Below, piece after piece: positions 1 through 10,734 of a DNA stretch of 64,000 nt. The stretch's first letter is position 1. Each line of letters begins with the position of its first letter. The notes below the pieces were generated by a model, which had not been told where the DNA came from, ran no database searches, and saw nothing but the letters and a program-made list of their open reading frames with translations. The stretch is from Rotaria sp. Silwood1 (Eukaryota; Rotifera; Eurotatoria; Philodinida; Philodinidae): assembly GCA_905250075.1 (NCBI GenBank), contig CAJNOP010000001.1:7839634-7903633 (forward strand), written 5' to 3'. Position numbers and translations under genes: made by a program.

Positions 1-1031
1 CATCAGGTAATTTTGATAATCGACATTGTTTAGTTTTAGTTACTGTTAAAACTTTTTCATTTGGAATTAATGATTGATGTTTTCGTATAAGTGTTGTTAA
101 TTGTTTATGTGATTGTTCAAAACAAGCTTCTGCTTTTTGTACTTGTTCAGTGATCTATTTTATAAGAAAAAATAAAAAAGACAAGAAAAAAATAAAATAA
201 TATTACTTGAGTAAATTCTTTATCGACAAGTTCTAAAACTTCTTTTGTTAGAGTATATTGATCAATTTTAGTTGGTCCAAGTGTTAGTAATCGATTAATC
301 ATTGTTTCAATTATTGGTCGTTTCCATCCATAAACTTCTTCAAATTCATGTAATGTTCGCATTATTTCTGTTAAATGAGCAATACGTTTTGCCTTAAAAA
401 AAAAAGAATGTTTTTAATTTTTGTAAATAATATCTTAGATAGAATAAACAAATTACTTTTTCTTCACGTAATTCAATAATATGTTCTGATAAAAGACTCA
501 TTTGTGTACTTAATTGTTTTGAATTAAAATTTTGATTATCAATTTGTAATGAATGTTCATTTAATTCATTACATAATTGTTTTTCTTCACGTCGAATATC
601 TATTTCACGTTCAAGTAATTTTTCATGTTCATTTTTTAATTTTTTATATTCATCAACATATGTACGTAATGCTAGAAGAACAGGTAAAGTATTACCATAT
701 TGTGGACAAGTTTTATCTGGATATAACTCATGATAAAGTGATTCATAATGAGTACGAATTGGTACAAGTTCAGCACGTTTACGTTCCAATAATGCATCAT
801 CTTCAGCCATCATTTCAGCAACCATTTTCTAAATAATAAATCATGTCTTATTTCTTGTAAAAAAAAAACATTTTTTTTTAAGTTTTTTACTTGAAGTTCA
901 CGTTTCACTTCGTCAATAAGTAAACTTGGATCATCACCAGCATCAAGGCACATTTCAATAATAGATTTAATATTATGTGAATAAACTTCATTGACAACAT
1001 CACCAGGTTGACGAATTGATATTGGAGACAT
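1..1031 (-). CDS. PRC1/Ase1/MAP65-like microtubule bundler, 5' part
   Basis: Four exons read 1031-891, 828-457, 392-207 and 154-1, all in phase, giving about 284 N-terminal residues; the gene runs off the left edge, so the spectrin-like microtubule-binding core and C-terminus are missing. The protein is charged, coiled-coil-rich and Glu/Lys-heavy. The stretch from MVAEMMAEDDALLERKR onward resembles the segment of human PRC1 that begins MMIAEEESLKERL, including the later run of Leu/Glu heptads. Family members are antiparallel microtubule crosslinkers at the spindle midzone, needed for cytokinesis. The start is the ATG giving MSPISIRQPGDVV, the only Met upstream of the conserved helices. Another coiled-coil protein remains possible because the diagnostic domain is off the window. 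Confidence 0.6.
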
Positions 1032-2026
1032 TCTTGTAAATCAAATTAAATTCAATTGTAAAAATATTCTTCAAGACCAATAAATAAGATTTTTGATTGA
1101 TTGAGCAAATTAAACAATCAATTTGGCATATATATTATAATTGGTTGATTGAACAAAGAGCTTAATTTTTAATTAAAGAATAATTTCTTTCGTTCTGTCT
1201 TATCTATTTATTTAATTAATTATTTATTATTGATATTAAAACAAAATTTCCAATAATGACACTTATCTAAGTTCTTTTAAAAACAAAAATAGGAATAGAC
1301 TTTCAGTCGTAGATGTCGCTTGGCTTATCGGTCTTGCTACGTAGGAATAGCTTTCTACTAAAAGGATATGCAATACTTTTGTAATTACTAAATAGTGGAT
1401 TACCAGCAGATGATCAATCGATACCATTTCTCTCAAAATATTCTCGCTTTGCAGTAGTTGGTTTCACTGTTTCAAATGAACAGTGGTGTCAGTATGCACT
1501 AAATATATTGAGTCAGGGACGTCGGAAATCAATAAACTGAATCTGCATAGTTCTATTATCTGTAGTAAAAAAAAAAACATTTTCCAATTTAAGAATTCGG
1601 AAATTGATGAGCTATTCATATATTATTATGTATAAATCTTCTTCCTCTTGTTGTTGTAGGTAGTTGATAGTGTTCAATTCAATTTTTTAGTTTTATTTCA
1701 CAAATAAATCAGTTTTTCAATCCTTATACTCTCCATGTAGTAATGAAAATACAATAAAACATAAAATACTGTTCATTGTTATTTAATACTGTTCATATTA
1801 ATAATAAACTACAATATGATCTATAAAATAAATGAATATTATAATATTAATTATCAATTGAAAATTATTATAGAAACATGGTGATATATTTTTAATAGTC
1901 ATTGTTGTTGTCATCAATCTGCTTGAAGATATTTCTAACGATTTGTATGTGATATATTTCAAACTTTTTGTTGTTGATCCTATTGAAGATAAAGAGCAAA
2001 AAACTCAACAAATCTTTCTTTTTTGG
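1032..2026. other. Intergenic, upstream of PRC1-like gene
   Basis: AT-rich DNA with no open frame of coding character, repeat or RNA gene that I could support. It should contain the PRC1-like promoter on the left and the 3' UTR of the Ig-domain gene on the right. Confidence 0.5.
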
Positions 2027-3250
2027 TTATGTCGTCTTACGTTCTTTTAATTGTAAAGTATCTCGACCTATTCCATGTACATTCTCTGCTTCGCATATAA
2101 TTATCTGTTCAATATCATATTCTTTTTCCTAGAAGAAATAAAAAAATTACTGTTAATTTTATTCTTTTCTAATAATCTTGATATGATTGATTTATTAATA
2201 CCAGTATAAAAATAGACTGTTGAGCAATACATGATTGATTGATCTTTGTTTGCTGAATATTATCATTACGACCTTTTCGTGTATTCCACCACCAATGTAT
2301 GCGATGTGGCAATGGATGAGCACATATTATACACATTAATTTCTGTCTTATGGACATCATCAATTTGACAGTTGGTTTATCTAGTTCAAAAAAAAAAAAA
2401 AAAGAAATAATGTTCTGTTAGTTTATCAACTATTTTTAATCAGAATATATATACACATAATATCAATAATATATTCTCGTTTTTCATGTCGATCAAGTGT
2501 TGAACAAATAATTTTTTGAAAACGATTATCATTTCGTTGTAAATTATTCAATACTAATTCTGTTGTATATTGTTTACCTGTAAATCAAATATATGAGAAG
2601 GAAAATAAGAAATTAAAATGAAAAAAAAAAAATTTACTCACGAACAGCTCCTCCTTGATGATTTTCTTCAATAGTCCACATTCCGTTTTCACTACATTGT
2701 AACGTAATATTAGAACCTTCGAGTGCATTTAAATGAATAGTTGATGCTAATAATAAAAAAAAAGAAAATAAAATGTTTTTTTTTTTCGAAAAAAAACTAG
2801 AGTTACACTAAAACGTACAATTAATAACAATTAAATGAACAATATAATTAATTATTTGATCAGTTCGACATTCATATTGACCTTCATCTGATAATTCAAT
2901 TAATTTAATAGCTAACTCGAAAGAATGTGGATTTTTTATCATTAAACGAGGATTATTGGAAATTAATATCCCATTCATACCTAATAATTCACCTGAATCA
3001 GATTTAAATAAAATTGTCTATTTAGAAATAAAACAAAAATGTCAAAGGATATATTAACTTAGAAAACAAACAAAGATATCCTTACTGCAACATCATCAGT
3101 CGATGATGGTACTGTTGGAAAACATGGTGGTAATACCATTGTTGATCCTATTTGCTGTTCAAGTTTATAATTTTTGATTGTTGCTTCGATTTCAATAAAT
3201 AAAATAAATAAATAAATAATACCAAAGATATAATCATTGTAGATCATCAT
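2027..3250 (-). CDS. Secreted protein with three Ig-like domains
   Basis: Six exons: 3250-3086, 3017-2819, 2746-2642, 2577-2455, 2380-2202, 2128-2027, joining in phase to 290 residues. The N-terminus (MMIYNDYIFGIIYLFILFIE) is a signal peptide. Three Ig folds follow: domain 1 ends in the F-strand signature DEGQYEC; domain 2 has NITLQC then KIICSTLD; domain 3 has LMCIICAHPLPHRIHWWW and ends IIICEAENVHGIG, the classic C-x-A-x-N-x-x-G pattern. No membrane segment or GPI-like tail is visible and the protein stops with ERKTT, so it is probably secreted. Ig-superfamily proteins of this layout act in adhesion or recognition; the partner cannot be inferred. No specific orthologue recognised. Confidence 0.72.
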
Positions 3251-4834
3251 TCTACATAATCAAATAATGATGAAATTGTTTCTGATTCTTTATCTATTTT
3301 ACAACGAGAGAAAATCGATCATTATTTATCATTAGGTAAGAATCAATTAGAACAAAAGAAAAATGAGATGAGATAACTACATCCATATAGCACATTAATT
3401 TTTGTCAATAGAAAAATAGATAAACGCAATATAAGCAATACACAAAGTAACATATTTTCTATTTAGTTCATTGTTATTCGTGAGCTAATAGTTATGTGTC
3501 AACATCATGTTTTTTATTACCTCCGATAATAATGTTGAGTGCGAAGATATTCTAAGTAATAATAACAAAGTTATTATATTTACTTTTCTACTTTATGTAT
3601 TCATCATCTTTGTAGAAAATGACAACAGCTAAATAATTCATAAGATTATTTATAAATGAATGTAATAATGAGAAGACGAAGGTTCACTACTATAAAAACC
3701 ATGAACGAATGTTATTCGATATTTTTAATGATACGTTGTCATAGAAAAGAAAACACTAAGGAGACAACTTTTTTTTTTGTACATACCATTGTAACAATCA
3801 TTGAATTATACAATGTCAAGAAATACTAATTATATGTTAGAACTTATTCGGTTATATGATTATTCTCATTTCTATAATGCTTATTCTTTATTTTCCAGAC
3901 TGGAGAATCAATTGATAGGAAAAATAGGAAGTGTTATCTTCTGTTGATATTATCTATTTGTTGGTTATTAGATGATGATATAACTAAATCATTCATTCAA
4001 GGAGATCTATTTAAAACAAATCAGTCATGGTAATCGATTTGATAAATCATTTTCTTTTATTATGCTTAGATGATTTAACTCTTTTGTTTTTTTTTTTCTT
4101 GTTTTAAAAATTTGGTTTTTATGCCAAAATATGTGCACTACATTCTTCAATCTTGAATAGAAATTTTTTGAATTTTCAATTTTAGTTGAATGATCCATTA
4201 TTCTCACAAGTTTCTGAAAATTCATTTGAAAATAATAATAAGAAGAAGAAGAATTATTTCATATTCATCGTCTTTCTCAAATATTTTTCATTGTAGTTGA
4301 GTATATGTTCCTCTTCATCACAAGCAATAAGTAATGGCGTCGTAGAAAAACTAGTATAAATAAATAACCCTGACGTAGAATAAATAAGTAATAATAATAT
4401 ACTTCCGAATGACTAAGGTGAAATGTGTGTTGTGACTGAATATGAGTCATGATTAAATAATATTTACATATATATACATCTTGTTTTTCAATATAGGAAT
4501 GAATCATCTTAAGCAAATACTAATAGGATGTAACTGTAAAATCAATAAATAGTTTATGATTAATAAATAGATCATTTGATTTCTTTCGCAACATCATGTA
4601 ATCGATTATTATTAAATTGTTTTTAAAGATATTCTATGTTCATTCTTTTTATATCTTATATCATTATTGTTTATTTGTACGACTTAAAGACGATGATTAT
4701 ATAAAGCAATGATGTGTAACGTGTGCACGTGTAAAATACGCCATGAAGGTAAATAGAAGAGTAAAAGAAAAAGCCTTCCATTCTCAGTTTTCTACAAGGT
4801 AGTATCGGTACGGTGTGATAAAGAAAAAAAAATA
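3251..4834. other. Divergent intergenic region
   Basis: Lies between the starts of the Ig-domain gene (-) and the phosphatase gene (+), so both promoters should be here. Short frames at 4025-4225 and 4277-4516 on the minus strand have no family resemblance and are treated as chance. No repeat or RNA gene supported. Confidence 0.5.
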
Positions 4835-6387
4835 ATGGTAGACAATTTAGCTGATGTTATGCATCGTGAATTGTATTTAACTAATGGTGATGCTACTAAC
4901 GTCAATAATAATAATATCAGTAGCAATCGTTCATTACAACCACATGCACTTTCAAGGAAAATATCTGATCATAAAAATAATAATAACAATAACAATAGTC
5001 AGCATCAACATGCACATCAACAATCAATACAATCTCCTCCAATAATTACAACAACTGATTATAGTTATCCATCATCTTTGAGTGTAATGCCTGCTTTACA
5101 TAAATTATCTCATCATCAAAGTTTAAATTCAGGATATGATACAGATGGAGCAGTAGCCTCATCTAAATCTATATCAAAACGTCATCATAAAATTAGCAAT
5201 GGTTATGAACATTTCGTTTCACCAAGATTACCTCATAGACAATCTAGAGCACCACCATCACAGCAATTACCAACTCTTGGACTTCGAAAAAGTTTACCAC
5301 AACAAAACTTCCTTACAGTCAATCCATCTCTTAATATGGCGCAGAATTATGATGATAGAGATGACGAATTCAATCATGAAAATGATGCAGATCATCGTCA
5401 TGTTCGTTTTAACCTACATACCCATCGCTCATCTTCTCCTGGTAAAGCTCATGGTGCACATGGTACTCATTCACCTACAATATCACGTCATGATGGAGTA
5501 CTTGCTAATACAAGTTCAGGACGACCATTACGATTTATCTTTATGCGTCATAGTGAACGAGCTAATCAAGCATTGGGATCTGATTGGTTCATTAGAGCAT
5601 TTCGAACAGGTACTTATAAAGCATATGATCAAAATTTGCCAATCATTTTACCAAAAAGACGTTTTGATCAAGCATACGAATTTGATGCACCACTAACAGG
5701 TTTACAAATTGACTTTCTTTTTGTATATATTCCATAAAAATTTATAATGTATTTTAGTTCGTGGTTTAAAAAATGCTCGTGAAACTGGACGTGCTATGGT
5801 GAATAGTAATCTAGCAGTTGATGTATGTCTTTCATCAAGTGCTCTTCGTTGTATTCAAACGTGTGAACGAATTTTATCTGGTTCGTCAAAATATCAATAA
5901 GGTTTTCTTTTATTTGTTTTTTATATTCTAACTATTTCATATAGGCATGAACCGTCGTGAAGAAATTCCAATTCGTATTGAACCCGGTTTATTTGAATGT
6001 CCTCATCTCAATCATAAAATAGTCGAGAGTTTTATGACCAAAAAAGAATTACTGGATAATGGATATAATATTAAAGTTGAATATAAACCATTAATTCCAA
6101 AAATAGATGTACCTGAATCATTAGAGGAATATTTTCATCGATGCTTTACTGTTATGCATGGTATTATTAATCGATATGCTAGTTATGGTGGTACTATACT
6201 TATTGTTACACATGCACCAGGTTTATTAGCTTTAACAGATGCTGTTAGAGGCATACGAACAAATCAGGAAAATTTCTATCGTACTGTAGCTGGATATCCA
6301 CCATTAGCTGTTTATATAACTGAATTCGATGGAAAAAAATGGAAACATTCTGAACAACCATTTTCTATTCCTATTTTTGAAAAATAA
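4835..6387 (+). CDS. TULA/UBASH3-type histidine phosphatase
   Basis: Three exons: 4835-5699, 5758-5880, 5945-6387, 476 residues. Residues 1 to about 225 are low-complexity (Asn, His, Ser, Gln rich) and probably disordered. The rest is a histidine phosphatase (phosphoglycerate mutase-like) domain with its catalytic residues visible: R238-H239 in FMRHSER, R319 in SSALRCIQT, E347 in IEPGLFE and H419 in LIVTHAPG. Order and spacing resemble human UBASH3A/B (RRLFVCRHGER, SPSLRCVQT, RVEPGLFEW, LIVAHA). UBASH3 proteins carry UBA and SH3 domains before the phosphatase; neither is visible here. Substrate unknown: vertebrate members dephosphorylate Tyr-phosphorylated kinases and an insect relative acts on ecdysteroid phosphates. 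Confidence 0.85.
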
Positions 6388-6924
6388 CATTTCATGGATT
6401 ATAATCAAGTTTTATATGCATATGTTACTGTCGAATCTAAGATCCGTGTTTGAACTAGTCCGAACCTGAATCGAGTAAAAGTATGATATTAAAACATAAT
6501 TTAGTCCTGAAACCAATGTTGGATTCCGGACACAGTTTTATGATGAATTAAGACACGTTAATGATGCTTCTATTTGTATATCTGGTTGATTATGAGAGTT
6601 TAATTTAAATAGTGATGAAAAAATTTCTATTAATTTCTAATTCTAAATTTTGAACCGAATGTTGTAAAAGTAAATACCATCCATTTGTTGTAGCTTATGA
6701 AAAAAAAAGTTCTGAATTCAGCATTGATTTTAGGATCAAAAAATGAATTTTGATTTCAAATTTTTCTAAATTTGGACTTATTCAGACTCGGATCTTAGAT
6801 TGAACATTGAAATATATATTTATGTACTTACTTTTATGAATTTAATAAAGAAAAAACAATCCAGATTGCATTCTATTCTTGATCTCAACTCATATAATGT
6901 TCACAAAATTAATCTTTTATTTAT
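6388..6924. other. Tail-to-tail intergenic region with MITE-like element
   Basis: Separates the convergent phosphatase and Arf-like genes. Most of it is occupied by the inverted-repeat element listed separately at 6431-6803. No gene seen. Confidence 0.5.
6431..6803. mobile_element. MITE-like element with ~30-bp inverted ends
   Basis: The left end (6431-6461) and the reverse complement of the right end (6774-6803) share the core AATCTAAGATCCG and continue as similar sequence for about 30 bases with one gap and a few mismatches. The roughly 370-bp interior is AT-rich and has no open frame, as in non-autonomous DNA transposons. A target-site duplication is not clear. It lies just downstream of the phosphatase stop codon and may supply part of its 3' UTR. 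Confidence 0.5.
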
Positions 6925-7786
6925 TTATTTATTATTTTTTTTAATTGATTTGTTATTCTTTTGTTCTAATGATGATGATATCCTTGTTTTATTATGATTT
7001 ATAGTTGTTGATAAGTTTGATTTTTTATTGTTAGATGGATTAAATCTAGTCGAAGACATGTTTGATAATGCGGTGAGATTCAATGATTTTGGTAATGAAT
7101 GTCGATTAATTGGTAATTTCATTTCTTTTCCATGAAGTTTACAATGACTAAAATAGGCGAACCATGTTGATATCGAAGTAAAACCATCTAGTGTTATTGA
7201 TGAAAATAAAACTTTGTGAATAGGTCTATCCTAAGTTAAAAAAAATATAAAAAAAAAACAAAACAAATTAGAAATAAATTTTCAGCATTTTTCTTGTTTT
7301 TCATTTCTTTTAATTATTATTTACTTGTATCATAAAAAGATCCAATGCTTGTTCAAGTTGATTAATATTTCTTTTTTTTCGTTTATCTGATTTAGTAAAA
7401 ACAATAAGTAACGGTTTATTTATTAAACTTTCATCAGTAAGTAAATCAAAAAGTGCTTGTTTTGCATCATTTAAACAATTGAAATTAATACTATCTACAG
7501 TAAATAAAATAAGATCACAATTATTAAATAAATGAGGCCAAATATGTCGTTGATGTTTACAACCACCACAATCAAATACAAGTAAATTAATATTTGTTTG
7601 CATATTTAAATGAACATTTACAGCTATAACACCATGTGTTGATATATATTTAAAATTTTTAGATATTTTATTTGAAGTTTTTAAACATTGTACAAGTGAT
7701 GTTTTACCAGAATTTTCAAGACCAAAAACTGCTACACGTAAAATATCTTTTTCAGTTAACGCATGTGAATAACAACCACAGCCCAT
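6925..7786 (-). CDS. Divergent Arf-like small GTPase
   Basis: Two exons, 7786-7325 and 7230-6925, 255 residues. It begins MGCGC, a plausible N-myristoylation plus palmitoylation signal. The P-loop is GLENSGKT (22-29), the G3 box is DCGGC (72-76) followed by KHQRHIWPHLF as in Arf (DVGGQ...RPLWRHYF), and the G4 box is TKSD (131-134) in place of NKxD. The position of the catalytic Gln after DxGG is Cys76. The switch I region also departs from the TIGFNVE pattern. A Ser/Asn/Lys-rich tail of about 65 residues follows the G domain. Arf-like proteins work on membranes and in trafficking; this one may be a slow or non-hydrolysing paralogue. It shares a 281-bp head-to-head region with the EF-hand gene. 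Confidence 0.82.
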
Positions 7787-8067
7787 GCATACTTATCGGA
7801 AAAATAGTTTATACTTATTACTTATAGTTAATTTAACCTTCTTCAAATGAAAACATCATAATTTAAAATAAATTCTTTAACTTTTCAATAGAAAGAATTA
7901 AGCGGCGGCAAGAAATGAAAGACAAACAAAAAAAGCGCCTTTATTTCTTTAAATTCTTTTTATTTCGTAGTTATAGTACTCTAACTATCAACAAGTACTC
8001 TTTTGTGTATTTTGAAAATATCATTCATATCTTCTAAACGATTTGTTTAGTTAATTTTTAAACTTTC
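7787..8067. promoter_or_regulatory. Probable bidirectional promoter
   Basis: 281 bp between the divergent start codons of the Arf-like GTPase (-) and the EF-hand protein (+). AT-rich; no specific motif identified. The promoter role is inferred from arrangement alone. Confidence 0.4.
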
Positions 8068-9094
8068 ATGCTAAATACAATCAGTTCAATTGGAAACATC
8101 CAACGAAAAAATCCATCACAAACATTATTTCAAAATTCTCGACATCAATTGTCTATAGAACATTCTAAAACTGGATACGTTGCTTTTACAAACAAGAATC
8201 TCTCACTTCTTTCTGTCGATCATCATTCAATACAATCTAATAGTGATCATGCTTTAGATGATAATCATGATGATAATGATCAAACAAGAAGAACATTAAA
8301 TTCGAGTAGTACACTAAGTCATGTTACAGTAAATGATGATTATCGTAGAACAACAAATAATGAACGTCAATGTTCATTGACACAAATGTTGCTTGCATAT
8401 GTACAGCAAGATATAGAAATATTGACAAGTCTTACACCAACACGCTCAGATAGGAATCTTAATAATATATTAAATGTACTTGAACTTCATTTTAATACGT
8501 ATGCTGATGATAAACGACAAATATATTTTGAAGGTATCTTTCAAATTCTACATGATTTTAAAGAACCAATAACTGAATTAACATTAATTGAAACGATGCA
8601 ATTATTACAGGTGTAAACATAAAAGACTGTCATATTGAATAGAATTGATTACAGTTGATAGTTTTTCTTTGTTCTAGATTGATCCTCTTGCTTCATGTAA
8701 TTTTGAAAGTTTTATTCTTATTTTATGTCATTTACCTCCTATTAAACAAGATCCTAATAATTTTTTCATTACATTTAATGAACTTGACTATAATAAAGAT
8801 TTCTATATAACTTTTGAAGACATTCAATATGTATTACCATATCTAACATCTCGTTTTGATCCAGAAATTATTCGTGCAGCAATTCATACCATAGATATTG
8901 ATCATGATAATGATCGTTTATCATACTTTGATTTTGTCACGAGTCTTCTATTATTACAAGAGTGCGAATTAAGTATGAAAACAAAAACAAACACAACAAC
9001 AACTAATGGAAATTTCCGTTTCACTATTGAACAGAAAAAAGAATTAAAAAACAGTTTAGTTAATGTGAAAAGAACAGAATCGAATCATGAATAA
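8068..9094 (+). CDS. EF-hand (calmodulin-like) protein
   Basis: Two exons, 8068-8610 and 8678-9094, 319 residues. The first ~105 residues are polar and low-complexity (Asn, Asp, Ser, Thr). The C-terminal half looks like a four-EF-hand fold: two degenerate hands at about 130-205 without a canonical loop, then a loop at 218-229 (DYNKDFYITFED) and one starting at 254 (DIDHDNDRLSYF). The last loop position, usually Glu, is Asp in the third hand and Phe in the fourth, so calcium affinity may be weak. The tail is basic and Asn/Thr-rich. No orthologue recognised; a calcium sensor or phosphatase regulatory-type role is conceivable but not shown. A polyadenylation-type AATAAA overlaps the stop codon. 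Confidence 0.75.
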
Positions 9095-9199
9095 ATAAAA
9101 TATTCAGGTCGACTGTACCGATTAAGTGTTTTTTTATGTTTGTCACTGTTTTAAAAAAACAAATGCTTTATTAACAATAAAAATATTTCGAACTCAATA

Positions 9200-10734
9200 A
9201 TGCAAGAAGTAATCAAAAGAAATATGTCTCAACTACATATTTTACTAGTACTATTGTTTCAAGCACAAAACTGCTGGATGCAAATAGTATCAAGTAAAAA
9301 TGATTTATATAAATCGAAAATTGCATTATTAAAAATGATCTCATTTTTTTCCAATTTAGATGCAACAGTACCTTGTTCTATTCCATCTTTTTATTCATCA
9401 GCAATTACTGTTGCGGGTGGAAGTAGTTCCGGTTCTCAACCTCAACAATTAAGTTTACCATATGGATTATATGTTGGTTTGAATGATTCAGTCTATGTTG
9501 CTGATGTTGGAAATGATCGAATTCAATTGTGGTTATCAAGTGCTGTTCAAGGTATTACTGTAGCTGGTGGACAAGGTTATGGTTCAAATGCTACACAATT
9601 AGATGGTGCTCGAGAAGTCTATGTAGATTCAGCTAACAATTTAATCGTCTTAGATACCGGAAATCGACGTATACAACAATATAATCTATTGTCTGGTTCA
9701 ACAATTAGTACAACTATTATGTCAAATTTACCATTGAGTTGTCGAAATATGTTTGTTGAACCGACAACAGGTACAATTTATTTATCAGATATGTACAATC
9801 ATAATGTTCTTCGTATGCCAAATGGAACAATCCTAGCTGGAGGCAATGGATTTGGGTCACAACCAAATCAATTATATTATCCAGCAGGTCTCTTTGTGAC
9901 GCCGATAGAAACAATCTATGTTGCTGATTCATTCAACGATCGAGTACAAATGTCTAGGACAATAAATAATTTACATACAATATTTAATTTTATGTGTTTT
10001 TTAGGTGGATATCTGGTGCAAGTGTTGGTATTACTGTTGCTGGTGGAAATGGTCGTGGTTCTGCAGCTAATCAGTTAAATTCACCTATGCATGTCATTTA
10101 CATGGCATCAACTGGTAATTTAATTGTAACTGATAGTGGAAATGGACGTATTCAAATTTGGGCACCCAATGCTACATGTGGTATTACAGTTGTTAGTAAT
10201 CAATTTATGTATCCAATGTCTAGTGCATTGGATTTAATGGGACAAAACTTATACGTACTTGATCAAGTACGTGGCCAAGTCAAACGATTTAATCTTCTTT
10301 CAAGCAATAACTTATGTAGTAAGTATTTTATGAGAAATAGTTATTTTTTTTATGGATTTCGACTATTATTAGTTCCTGCTAATTGCTCTATCATTGCACC
10401 ATCAATAACAACAACAGCCACTGCACCTACTACGGTAGTGTCTAGCACATCTTCTCCAGTATCAGGAAATAAGACCTTAACAACGGAACAAGTAAGATTA
10501 AGAAAAATTAATGAGTTATTGTAATTGTAAATGTTATCACTCATTTTCAGGTGGATGAAATAATTCCATGGTGGGGTATTGTAGTACTTACTGTTGGTAC
10601 TGTAGCATTAGTTGTCATTGTATCATTCATATATGTTCTTAAGACAATGATCACACCGCAGTAAGATGATCAATTATTAACATATTTTTTGTTTCTTATT
10701 TCTTTATAGAACGAAAGTCGAACCATTTGTTTAA
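9200..10734 (+). CDS. NHL-repeat beta-propeller membrane protein
   Basis: Six exons: 9200-9293, 9360-9951, 10005-10318, 10373-10491, 10551-10660, 10710-10734, 417 residues. A second ATG at 9224 (MSQLHILLVLLFQAQNCW) gives a cleaner signal peptide and may be the true start. The body has about six NHL repeats, each ending in a phrase such as VYVADVGNDRIQLW, LIVLDTGNRRIQQY, IYVADSFNDRVQM or LIVTDSGNGRIQIW, which build an extracellular beta-propeller. A Ser/Thr-rich stalk (TTTATAPTTVVSSTSS) and one transmembrane helix (IIPWWGIVVLTVGTVALVVI) follow, then a short cytoplasmic tail. The first intron is 66 nt without an in-frame stop, so retention would still be open. If the last intron is retained, translation stops at 10664. 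Ligand unknown. Confidence 0.82.

Noticed and set aside
3268-3342. Open stretch reading SDSLSILQREKIDHYLSL on the plus strand just upstream of the Ig gene, with a donor-like GTAAG after it
   Set aside because: No start codon or neighbouring exon in phase could be found, so it is probably chance or an untraceable remnant.
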